Shown here piece by piece: positions 52,664 through 60,044 of a stretch of 64,000 bases of DNA (position 1 is the first letter of the stretch; the number at the start of each line of letters is the position of its first letter). Source of the DNA: Bacteroidota bacterium. GTDB taxonomy: Bacteria > Bacteroidota > Bacteroidia > Cytophagales > Cyclobacteriaceae. Below the pieces are notes generated by a model. That model saw nothing but the letters and a program-made list of their open reading frames with translations. It did no database searches and had not been told where the DNA came from. The translations under genes and the position numbers were made by a program. The DNA lies in the NCBI GenBank assembly GCA_023417065.1, contig JAEZGH010000048.1, positions 62,001-126,000 on the forward strand, in the 5' to 3' direction.

Positions 52664-54196
52664 TCACGGAGTGTTTTGCACCGACGTTGGACGGTCGCGT
52701 TTTCCGGTGTTGGTCAGTATCAAAAAAGGAGAATTACTTTCCTTCCAATGACGCATTGTTTCAGCGTCTACATCGATATTGAAGTTCAGTGCGCCCAGGA
52801 CGAGATCAGGGAAACCATCATTATTGATGTCCATTGATTCCATGGTAATCCACCGCCCCGCATTTGCCAGTGTACTTGTATGAGGTTTAAAACTTGCCCC
52901 GGTGTTTTCATAGTAGATGAAACCTCGTTTTGGGGTGCCTGCGAAGTCGTTGAAAAATGAAATGGCGGCGATGTCGATGTCACCGTCGCGGTCAAAGTCA
53001 TCAGCGATGGTTTGGTATGCGCCATGCATTGGGAGAAATGTGGATTCGCTGAAGTTGTATTCACCATCGTTGGTCAGGATTCTGACTCCGTGATAAGGTT
53101 TCAGGATAGTGGAGTAGTCAGAGTTGTCGCCATTGGTGTATACGATGTCTTCATCGCCGTCGTTGTCCATGTCCCTCAGCTCGAAGAAACTTGACCCGAA
53201 GACTGGTGGGAACCTGTACAGCGATCGCTGTGAAAACTGCATACCATTTCCATTGAGGAAAAGCATGAGTTGTTCGTCTCCCTGAGTGGTGAGGGTAATG
53301 ATATCGAGCAGCCCGTCGTTGTTGACGTCGCGTACGACGGTTTTTCTGTTACCGGGAAGGTTGTGGAGTACGTGGCGCCGAAAACCGTCGCGCGTGTTTT
53401 CGAAAAGTATCAGCGATCCGGTGAAATTGCCGAAACACGATACCAGGATGTCCACATCGCCGTCGTTATCAAAATCGTTGTAGGAGAAATGCACAGGACG
53501 GTTTAGTGAATCTATGAGCGTGGTTGTTTTTCCGGATGGAAGGTTTAATGCGACAAGTCGTCCATTGAACAAGTCATTGGGATCCATTTTGCCCATCTGG
53601 AGGATGTGCAGGGAATCGGGCGTGACAGGAAAAACATCGGAGGGAGGGCTGCTCAGTGTACGTCTATATTGCTGCGTAAAATCGGTGTCGAAAATGTAAA
53701 TCTCTGAAGTCCTGGAGCCGACAATGAAACGTTGCTTTACGCTGTCGAATTTCAGCAATGTGATCATTGGCGCGATGGGGGCTCCTGACGATCTAACAAC
53801 GAAGGTTGACAGTGAATCGTCGTCGACGTCTGCTATGCTGTTTAGTCTTGTTGGCGCATTCAAAAGATAGAACTGTTCGATCCTTTTCATGTCCTCCTCG
53901 CTTATCATTGCTCGCGGAATTACCCCGGTAATAATATCAATTTCATCAGGAGGAAGTTTCCAGAGCGGCGTTAAGTCCAGCCCCATGCGGAATCGCATTT
54001 GCGGCAGTACGTGTTTTTCCCAGGTTGTTTTGTCAAGCAGTTGAGGGTCGGGATAAAGGTGGCAGCTGCCACAGTACGTTCTTGCCAGGCGCTCATCTTT
54101 TCCGGGGCCGGTCGTACACTTCAGAGAACAAATTCCCGCAAGTATTACTACTACGAGACAACGGAAATCAGACATCTTTCTCGAAACGGATTTCAA
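52664..54196 (-). CDS. FG-GAP/VCBS-repeat protein with a cytochrome-c-type heme motif
   Basis: The 510-residue protein has an N-terminal hydrophobic segment ending in Cys-rich LAGICSLKC (possible lipoprotein; the lipobox is imperfect) and then LARTYCGSCHLYPDPQ, a CxxCH heme-c motif with the small-cytochrome look (residues about 41-45). The rest is a beta-propeller with DNDGDVDILVSC, DVNNDGLLDIITL, DMDNDGDEDIVYTN and DRDGDIDIAAIS. Attached heme suggests a role in electron transfer or oxidation of a bound substrate outside the cytoplasm. The gene ends 17 bp from the convergent lipoprotein gene and overlaps the DUF72 gene by 4 bp. Confidence 0.88.
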   Translation of the reverse strand: MKSVSRKMSDFRCLVVVILAGICSLKCTTGPGKDERLARTYCGSCHLYPDPQLLDKTTWEKHVLPQMRFRMGLDLTPLWKLPPDEIDIITGVIPRAMISEEDMKRIEQFYLLNAPTRLNSIADVDDDSLSTFVVRSSGAPIAPMITLLKFDSVKQRFIVGSRTSEIYIFDTDFTQQYRRTLSSPPSDVFPVTPDSLHILQMGKMDPNDLFNGRLVALNLPSGKTTTLIDSLNRPVHFSYNDFDNDGDVDILVSCFGNFTGSLILFENTRDGFRRHVLHNLPGNRKTVVRDVNNDGLLDIITLTTQGDEQLMLFLNGNGMQFSQRSLYRFPPVFGSSFFELRDMDNDGDEDIVYTNGDNSDYSTILKPYHGVRILTNDGEYNFSESTFLPMHGAYQTIADDFDRDGDIDIAAISFFNDFAGTPKRGFIYYENTGASFKPHTSTLANAGRWITMESMDINNDGFPDLVLGALNFNIDVDAETMRHWKESNSPFLILTNTGKRDRPTSVQNTP

Positions 54197-55092
54197 GCTG
54201 GTGGATCATTTTGGAAATGCGGGACATTTAATGAGATAGCGCATTTCGCATTGAGTTGTTCGATGATGTATTTGCAAAGTATCGGCGAATGCAGTTCATC
54301 ATGCTGGTGCATAAAGAAATAAACTTTTTCGATACCTCGATCGATCCATTGGCGAATGCGTTCTACCCAGGCGTCGATACGTTGGTAGTCAGTAGGGTGG
54401 AGGCCGTTTCCCACGAAACGAATAAAGGCTTCTGGTGAGGTCAGGCGCATGTGCAGGCAGTCTCTGCGGCCAACGGCGTCAGTGATGGCGAGTCCTGCGT
54501 TGTGTGAACGAAGGATGTCGGCAATCCCATCGCTGGCTTCGGCAGCAGTGAACCAATCGGGATGGCGCAACTCTGTGAATACCCGAAAACCAGCGGGTAG
54601 TTGTTCGAAAAAATCGCGAATGGTGTCAAGTGCCTTGGGGCCCGTTGCAGGATGGGGCATCAAAAAAAGCGGACCAAGGTTTGCACCAAAACCAGATACT
54701 CCATCAAGGAATCGATCTGTGGCTTCTTTCGCGTTCTTTAGCCGTCGGATGTGGGTGATGCTTTGTGAAAACTTCGGACAAAAGACAAAGTCACTTCCCA
54801 CTTTTTCGCTCCATAATTGAGTTTGACGGCGAGACGGTATCTTATAAAAGGTTGCGTTTAGTTCGAGGCTATTGAAGTGCTGCGCATAATGCAAAAGGAA
54901 ATCACTTTCTTTTGTTTTTGGTGGATAGACGATTCCTACCCAATCTTTTCGGCCCCATTTGGCGCAGCCGACAAAGACCTTAGCATCGGGTAGCCGTTGA
55001 CCGTTCAGGTGCGTGGCCGTCTCCGGATGGTCCGCCGGTAATTCAACATTGATTGAATCGAGGTCTTCTGAATTTACACGGCCAAATTCCAT
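54193..55092 (-). CDS. DUF72 (YecE-like) protein
   Basis: From the ATG at 55092 the protein has 299 residues; a second ATG 10 codons earlier is possible. The DUF72 marks are VFVGCAKWGRKDWVGIVYPP, HFNSLELNATFYKIPSR, FVFCPKFSQSITHIRRL and GFRVFTELRHPDWF. The fold is a TIM barrel related to endonuclease IV-like proteins; the function in bacteria is unknown. It is followed by and coupled to the heme/FG-GAP gene, but the two families are not usually linked. Confidence 0.92.
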   Translation of the reverse strand: MEFGRVNSEDLDSINVELPADHPETATHLNGQRLPDAKVFVGCAKWGRKDWVGIVYPPKTKESDFLLHYAQHFNSLELNATFYKIPSRRQTQLWSEKVGSDFVFCPKFSQSITHIRRLKNAKEATDRFLDGVSGFGANLGPLFLMPHPATGPKALDTIRDFFEQLPAGFRVFTELRHPDWFTAAEASDGIADILRSHNAGLAITDAVGRRDCLHMRLTSPEAFIRFVGNGLHPTDYQRIDAWVERIRQWIDRGIEKVYFFMHQHDELHSPILCKYIIEQLNAKCAISLNVPHFQNDPPA

Positions 55093-55169
55093 AATGAAAG
55101 ATACGCGAATGGAGGTCACCATCCAATAATGAACTGGCAGGTGGTACTGAGGTGCTGCGATTAAAGAGG

Positions 55170-55211
55170 TGAAGCCTCGCCACCATCGACGAATGGATTG
55201 ACGAGGCTTCA
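55170..55211 (-). terminator. Hairpin after the DUF1579-like gene
   Basis: TGAAGCCTCG (55170-55179) and CGAGGCTTCA (55202-55211) form a perfect 10-bp stem over a 22-nt loop. The gene at 55240-55758 ends 29 bp before it. Only three T follow on the minus strand, so it is a weak terminator but a strong hairpin. Confidence 0.55.
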
Positions 55212-55239
55212 GATGTTTTCAGGTGAGTCTGAGAAACGC

Positions 55240-55758
55240 TTACTCCACTTTGGTGAGATGCATATTCATGAATTGAAACCAGCGTTTTCCATCAGGAGAA
55301 TATTCGCCTAGTTCGTCCCACGTTTTTGCGTTAGGATCAATGTCGATAGTGTACCTGATTTTGCCGGTGGCCACATCGAACCCCCATTGGTATTTTGAAT
55401 TCCCGGTGACGTTGAACCACGCGTTCGTACTTTTTCCATCGGCCAGATAACTTCTGAACTGGTAACTGCCGGATGAAGAGTCATAGTTTAAGACGGCAAA
55501 GGCGTGATGCACGACGTTGCCATCCTGATCGGGCGAGTCTTTTCCAATTCCTTCGACAGTAAGAATGTTTCCGTCTAATTTCGATTTAATGGTCTCGCTG
55601 ACATAAAAGGTCTGTTGCTGGCCATCGCGGTTCATGGTGCCTTTGCCGCTCCATTGTCCTTCCCATGACTTGAAAGTGTCCATAGGTTTTGCGGGCTGTG
55701 CGTCCATGACAAGCTGATTGGCAAGCATGAAACAGAGTGTAAGGATGAGGTTGTTCAT
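55240..55758 (-). CDS. DUF1579-like secreted protein
   Basis: The 172-residue protein has a short signal peptide (MNNLILTLCFMLANQLVMDA) followed by a calycin-like single domain: FKSWEGQWSGKGTMNRDG, SKLDGNILTVEG, HHAFAVLNYDSSSGSYQF and WDELGEYSPDGKRWFQF. The pattern of a starting W-x-G-x-W-G and ending FQF resembles DUF1579 and related lipocalin-like proteins of unknown function. A palindromic site shared with the downstream-transcribed regulator operon lies only 5 bp upstream of its start, so the regulator likely controls it. Confidence 0.8.
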   Translation of the reverse strand: MNNLILTLCFMLANQLVMDAQPAKPMDTFKSWEGQWSGKGTMNRDGQQQTFYVSETIKSKLDGNILTVEGIGKDSPDQDGNVVHHAFAVLNYDSSSGSYQFRSYLADGKSTNAWFNVTGNSKYQWGFDVATGKIRYTIDIDPNAKTWDELGEYSPDGKRWFQFMNMHLTKVE

Positions 55759-55762
55759 ACAT

Positions 55763-55783
55763 AAACTGGTTTATAAGATAAAC
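55763..55783 (-). promoter_or_regulatory. Operator candidate before the DUF1579-like gene
   Basis: This 21-bp block matches 18 of 21 bases of the block at 56710-56730. Its core is GTTTATAAGATAAAC (55769-55783), with perfect 6-bp arms GTTTAT/ATAAAC. It lies between the regulator gene (55805-56092) and the gene at 55240-55758. Confidence 0.7.
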
Positions 55784-55804
55784 TATATTGGCAAAAAAAA
55801 ACTG

Positions 55805-56092
55805 TTACTTTGAGATGTATTGCTTTAAGGCAGATACATAATCTTCGAAAGCTTTAATTCCTTTACGTGTGATTCGGCAGGTAGTAAGGGGTTTCTTTCC
55901 TTTGAAAGTCTTTTCCACGGAAATGTAACCGGCCTCGGAGAGTTTATCCAACTGGACACTCAGGTTTCCTGCTGTGCTTCCGGTTTTTTCTTTTAAGAAA
56001 GTGAACTCGGCGGATTCCACGCTCAGGAGTACTGACATTACGGCGAGCCTAAGCTGTGAATGGAGCAGCGGATCGAGGTCTTTGAACGCCAT
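55805..56092 (-). CDS. Winged-helix transcriptional regulator (MarR/ArsR-like, single domain)
   Basis: The 95-residue protein is a minimal winged helix: LLHSQLRLAVMSVLLSVESA, FTFLKEKTGSTAGNLSVQLD (recognition helix) and GYISVEKTFKGKKPLTTCRI (wing), then KGIKAFEDYVSALKQYI as a dimer helix. Such proteins often control a neighbouring membrane-protein gene. The gene overlaps the upstream membrane-protein gene by one base, so both form an operon. I infer that it binds the GTTTATANTATAAAC-type palindromes before the operon and before the DUF1579-like gene. Confidence 0.9.
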   Translation of the reverse strand: MAFKDLDPLLHSQLRLAVMSVLLSVESAEFTFLKEKTGSTAGNLSVQLDKLSEAGYISVEKTFKGKKPLTTCRITRKGIKAFEDYVSALKQYISK

Positions 56093-56664
56093 TATTCTTT
56101 ACTGTTTTTGAGCATGTATCCAGGTATCAGATAACCGCAGATGATGGCGGCAGCGCCTACAAGTGGCTGGAACTCGGGGCTTACCAGAAAGCTTACAATT
56201 CCCGATATCCAGAACACCAGGCCACCTGCGATGAGAGGTCTGAAACGAATCATTATGCCAGATACGAAGGTGGGGAGTGCTCCGACGAGAAGGATTACCG
56301 GCCCGAGTTGATAGTTGATTTTGCTGCCGAAAGACATGAGCGTAAAGATGATAACGCCAAACATAATCCACAACCACATACTGATTCTATCCATATGCGT
56401 TACGGTTCCGTCGCCGGAAGTTTTCTTTGACGCTTTGACTATTGTAAAGATCCATGCAGGTATTGTGATTGCCCATATCACCCAGGGGTAGGGATAGCTG
56501 AAGCGCATGAGCAGATACATACCAACGTTGCACGCGATGATAATCCAGCCCCACAACAGGAAATAGAACGCATTGCGTTGCATTTTACCCTGCGCCAGCC
56601 GGATCATGTTCGCGATCAGGTGGAGGCTTTCCTCCGGTGAAATTTGTCTCGATTCCGTGTCCAT
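56092..56664 (-). CDS. Membrane protein of unknown function in an operon with the winged-helix regulator
   Basis: The 190-residue protein has an N-terminal cytoplasmic segment (1-30) and about five membrane helices: AFYFLLWGWIIIACNVGMYL, WVIWAITIPAWIFTIV, WLWIMFGVIIFTLMSF, LGPVILLVGALPTFVSGIMI and GAAAIICGYLIPGYML. I recognise no family. Pairs of a small winged-helix regulator and a polytopic membrane protein are common in Bacteroidota, and this could act as a sensor or a transporter for the regulated signal. Confidence 0.85.
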   Translation of the reverse strand: MDTESRQISPEESLHLIANMIRLAQGKMQRNAFYFLLWGWIIIACNVGMYLLMRFSYPYPWVIWAITIPAWIFTIVKASKKTSGDGTVTHMDRISMWLWIMFGVIIFTLMSFGSKINYQLGPVILLVGALPTFVSGIMIRFRPLIAGGLVFWISGIVSFLVSPEFQPLVGAAAIICGYLIPGYMLKNSKE

Positions 56665-56709
56665 AATGAATGGTTTTTGTTTTGTTTCTTTAATATACGG
56701 ATATTTATT

Positions 56710-56730
56710 AAACTAGTTTATAGTATAAAC
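56710..56730 (-). promoter_or_regulatory. Operator candidate before the membrane-protein/regulator operon
   Basis: The core GTTTATAGTATAAAC (56716-56730) is a perfect 15-bp palindrome apart from its centre base, and AAACTAGTTT (56710-56719) is a second, overlapping perfect palindrome. It lies 45 bp before the operon start and 41 bp before the divergent ribE start, so it may affect either promoter. A near copy sits at 55763-55783. Confidence 0.7.
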
Positions 56731-56771
56731 CATAAAATTTTTTTAGGTCGTTTTTTGTTTAAATTTCGGAC

Positions 56772-57365
56772 ATGTTCACGGGAATAATAGAAACAATAGG
56801 GATTCTGACCGCCGTCCAGGAGGAGGGGTCAAATAAGCGATTAAGCTTTTCGAGCGAGATAACCTCATCATTGAAAGTAGATCAGAGCGTAGCACACAAT
56901 GGCGTGTGTCTGACGGTGGTTGACGTTTCGCCGGGGCACCATTCCGTCGTGGCGGTTCGCGAAACGCTTCTTAAATCAAATCTTGGCGATCTGAAGGCTG
57001 GTGACAAGGTGAACCTGGAGCGGTGTATGCTTAATAATGGACGCTTCGATGGTCACATTGTTCAGGGCCACGTCGACCAGGTCGCATTTGTTAAGAACGT
57101 GGAGGAACTCGACGGCAGTTGGTTATATGATTTTGAGTATGATTCTGCGTCAGGTAACATTACCGTTGAGAAGGGATCTGTATGTGTGAACGGTGTCAGC
57201 CTTACCTGTTTTAACTGTACGCCCAACAGCTTTCGGGTAACCATCATACCTTATACCTACGAGCATACCAACTTCCACAAGTTAAAGATGGGCGACAAAG
57301 TAAACATCGAATTCGATATCATCGGGAAATACGTCCAGCGACTGCTGAGTCTTGGAAAGGCTTGA
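56772..57365 (+). CDS. ribE: Riboflavin synthase alpha chain
   Basis: The 197-residue protein has the two-repeat lumazine-synthase-like plan: MFTGIIETIGILTAV at the start of repeat 1, QSVAHNGVCLTVVDV in it, and MLNNGRFDGHIVQGHVDQ and GSVCVNGVSLTCFNC in the second. It dismutates two 6,7-dimethyl-8-ribityllumazine molecules to riboflavin. I see no FMN riboswitch in the 107-bp leader. On the plus strand TAAATTTC is a near -7 box ending 4 nt before the ATG. Confidence 0.96.
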   Translation: MFTGIIETIGILTAVQEEGSNKRLSFSSEITSSLKVDQSVAHNGVCLTVVDVSPGHHSVVAVRETLLKSNLGDLKAGDKVNLERCMLNNGRFDGHIVQGHVDQVAFVKNVEELDGSWLYDFEYDSASGNITVEKGSVCVNGVSLTCFNCTPNSFRVTIIPYTYEHTNFHKLKMGDKVNIEFDIIGKYVQRLLSLGKA

Positions 57366-57372
57366 CGGCGTG

Positions 57373-57939
57373 TTAACGCTGTGACAGGGTATTCTTTGAA
57401 TACATCGCCAGGCGGTAGAACAACCATGCGAATGCCGCACCGATCGTTCCTCCGACAATCAGGTCTCCGGGATAATGTACACCGAGGTAGATACGTGTAT
57501 AGCTGACGAGCACCGCCCACAGGAACAGCGATTTCGCAGCGGGATAACGCCTTCTTAACAGTAAGAAAAGAAATGTTGCCGCGCCGAAAGTATTGGCTGC
57601 ATGGCTGGAGGCAAATCCGTATCGTCCGCCTTTGTATTCATTGACGATGTGTACTGCTGCTGCTATCTCGGGATTGTGCGAAGGACGGAGCCGCGCGAAA
57701 TAAGGCTTCATCAATGACGACGTCACCTGATCAGCACATGCAATCGTGAGTGTCAACGCTAACAGAAAAATCCATGTTTGCTTTCCGTGAACGCGTACCA
57801 TTAAGTATAGCAACACCAGGAACAACGGTGTCCAGGCAAGCGTATTTGTCAGAAAATACATGACAGGATCAAGCCAGCTGGCGTGCAGATCATTCAACCA
57901 CAGAAACGCCTCAATATCCCACTCGATGAGTTTATCCAC
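57373..57939 (-). CDS. PAP2-type membrane phosphatase
   Basis: The 188-residue protein has five or six membrane helices and the three phosphatase motifs: KPYFARLRP (K-x6-R-P), GFASSHAANT (S-x-H; usually PSGH, here SSH) and YTRIYLGVHYPGD (R-x5-H-x3-D). Such enzymes remove phosphate from undecaprenyl pyrophosphate, phosphatidic acid or similar lipids. It ends 7 bp from the convergent ribE stop. Confidence 0.93.
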   Translation of the reverse strand: MDKLIEWDIEAFLWLNDLHASWLDPVMYFLTNTLAWTPLFLVLLYLMVRVHGKQTWIFLLALTLTIACADQVTSSLMKPYFARLRPSHNPEIAAAVHIVNEYKGGRYGFASSHAANTFGAATFLFLLLRRRYPAAKSLFLWAVLVSYTRIYLGVHYPGDLIVGGTIGAAFAWLFYRLAMYSKNTLSQR

Positions 57940-57947
57940 GATAAATT

Positions 57948-59897
57948 CTATGTTGAAGTATGTTTATCAAACTGACTTATCCATCCAATTGCATCTCCGT
58001 AGTGATTGAAGTATCTTACTTCAAGACCGAACTTCGCCAGCATCTCGGTGAATCCGTTGTCATCAAGTAATTCGTTTGGCGCAAGAACAGCTGCAAGGCG
58101 ACGAAGACCGTTTTTAGATGCTTCCTGGAGGACGTCCCTCAAAAACTCGTACCGCGCCTGTTCATTTTCGAAGCTCTCGGCGGCTCTGTCGGTGATAAAG
58201 TTAGGTGTATTATACACTTTAATGAAGTCAAGCACCTTTTTAAGCAAGGTCTTGTATTCCTGAAAGTCAGGTTTACGCCATGAGACGCCCAGGCAATTTA
58301 ACGTAGCATCGAAGAAGATTTCGGCTTTTTCGCCCTGATACAGGATCTGTCTGTCGGCATTTTCGGGTTTTTTGAGGCGAACCTTGAATTCGGTAAACTT
58401 GTCGAGCTCACTAGTTACAGAGATATTGCCCCCAAGCGCTTCCGCCTGCATTTTCACGAGGTACAAGCCGAGGCCTTTCCCTTCAGTGTGGTGGTGGAAG
58501 CGTTTGTAAAGTTTGAAAAGATTGTCGCGGTCCCTTTCCATATCGATCCCCATACCATTATCGCGGACGGTGATATAGTAGTTGCGTACGTCTTCCGATG
58601 ATGAAATTTCAATTACAGCGCGACGGTCGGGAGAGCGGTACTTGAGCGCATTGCTGATGAGATTGTAAAGGATGCTGTGGACCATCGGCCGTACACTGTA
58701 GATGACGCGGCCTTCCTCGATGTTCTTGTGGATTAGAATGTTTTGCGAGATTATTTCCCGGTTCAAAACGGAAAGGATTTCCTGGACTTCGAACGCGAGG
58801 TCTATTTGCTGGCGGATTTGGAAGATATCGTTTCGTATATCGATAATCTTGCTGAGGTCCTTGATGATGTTGTCGAGTCGCTGGGTGGAAGTTTCAATAT
58901 GGTGGAATATTTCGGCGTTGTCTGGGCTCAGGTTTTCTGGTTGAAACAGCTTGAGCAGCCCCATGAGACTGGCTACCGGACCGCGAAGGTTGTGCGAAAC
59001 AGTGTATGAGAACTGCCGCAGCTCATTGTTGTGCTTTATCAGTTCGTGGTTGGTCTCAGTAAGCTCACGGTTTTTCGCGATCAGCTCCATCGACATGTTC
59101 TGGTTTTGTACGAAGAGCAGATTCCGCTGTTCTTCGATAGTTTCGTAAGCATCTTTCAGCTTGCGCTGGCTCTCGTTGAGCTTGTCGGTTTGAACCAGGA
59201 TCTCCTGACTCCGGGATTCAATCTCGCGGTTTTTTTCTGTAAGCTTTTTGTTTGACGCATTGAGCTCGCGGATGAGGATCTCTGTTTTCCTTTCATTTCC
59301 CTCGGAAACAGATTTCATAAAAAACACCGCGCCCGTCATCAGCAAATACATCATCATAAAAACAATGTTCGAAAATTGGTATGATGACACTGAGAGAGCG
59401 CCGGCGCGATAAGGTACGCCAAAGTATTCGTGCAGCGGGTCGTGTAAGAACAAGATCAGGAAGATCAGCGTAGAGGCACCGATCAGAAACCATTTTTCCC
59501 GCAGGGAGAAGAAAACCGGAGGAAAGATGCAGGACGAGAGTATTACTACGCGGTAGGTGAAGTAGTCGAGTTGTTCGGAATTCGCGTAGTACAATGTTTT
59601 CGAATACAACGAAAGGGAAATCACTGCAACTGGTATAAGGATGCAAAGCCACAGGCGACTTACAACGGACAAATTCAGAGAATTAAATATGAGTGTCGAC
59701 AGGCAGAGAACTGAAATGCCCGCGATGATTAATGTGATGGTGCTCGATCCGTACCACAAATAGTACAAGCCTGACATAAGCAACCCGACGAAGGCGAAGG
59801 TGATGCTGATCGTGTTGGACAAATAGATACTTCTTCGTTCAGAAGGGCTCCCAGCGTATTGTACGCCCGTGTTGGCTAAGGTGTTCAGGTAAGTCAT
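57948..59897 (-). CDS. Sensor histidine kinase with membrane sensor and C-terminal STAS-like domain
   Basis: The 649-residue protein has a six- to seven-helix N-terminal membrane region (about 25-205), a coiled-coil linker (about 210-300), a HisKA dimerisation helix with FSYTVSHNLRGPVASLMGL (phospho-acceptor His near 310), and an ATPase domain (NLISNALKYRSPDRR; DNGMGIDMERD; EGKGLGLYLVKM) to about 515. The last 120 residues read EIFFDATLNCLGVSWRKPDF ... YFNHYGDAIGWI and resemble the STAS-like domain found in small Bacteroidota regulators. A kinase carrying its own STAS-like domain is uncommon. No response regulator gene is next to it. Confidence 0.85.
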   Translation of the reverse strand: MTYLNTLANTGVQYAGSPSERRSIYLSNTISITFAFVGLLMSGLYYLWYGSSTITLIIAGISVLCLSTLIFNSLNLSVVSRLWLCILIPVAVISLSLYSKTLYYANSEQLDYFTYRVVILSSCIFPPVFFSLREKWFLIGASTLIFLILFLHDPLHEYFGVPYRAGALSVSSYQFSNIVFMMMYLLMTGAVFFMKSVSEGNERKTEILIRELNASNKKLTEKNREIESRSQEILVQTDKLNESQRKLKDAYETIEEQRNLLFVQNQNMSMELIAKNRELTETNHELIKHNNELRQFSYTVSHNLRGPVASLMGLLKLFQPENLSPDNAEIFHHIETSTQRLDNIIKDLSKIIDIRNDIFQIRQQIDLAFEVQEILSVLNREIISQNILIHKNIEEGRVIYSVRPMVHSILYNLISNALKYRSPDRRAVIEISSSEDVRNYYITVRDNGMGIDMERDRDNLFKLYKRFHHHTEGKGLGLYLVKMQAEALGGNISVTSELDKFTEFKVRLKKPENADRQILYQGEKAEIFFDATLNCLGVSWRKPDFQEYKTLLKKVLDFIKVYNTPNFITDRAAESFENEQARYEFLRDVLQEASKNGLRRLAAVLAPNELLDDNGFTEMLAKFGLEVRYFNHYGDAIGWISQFDKHTST

Positions 59898-60044
59898 CAG
59901 TGGCAGTCCAATCTGACTGGAAACTTAAGTAAATTCATTTTAATAAGCTAAGGGACATTTAAGGTATGCAAAACAACGTTCGGGGCGGGTTCTTTTAAAG
60001 ACGCTGGGGAATTCTTAATTTAGGAGAATTGCTGAGATTTTTCT

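Noticed and set aside
56665..56771. FMN riboswitch before ribE
   Set aside because: The leader is too short and lacks the conserved FMN-aptamer blocks; an operator palindrome occupies it instead.
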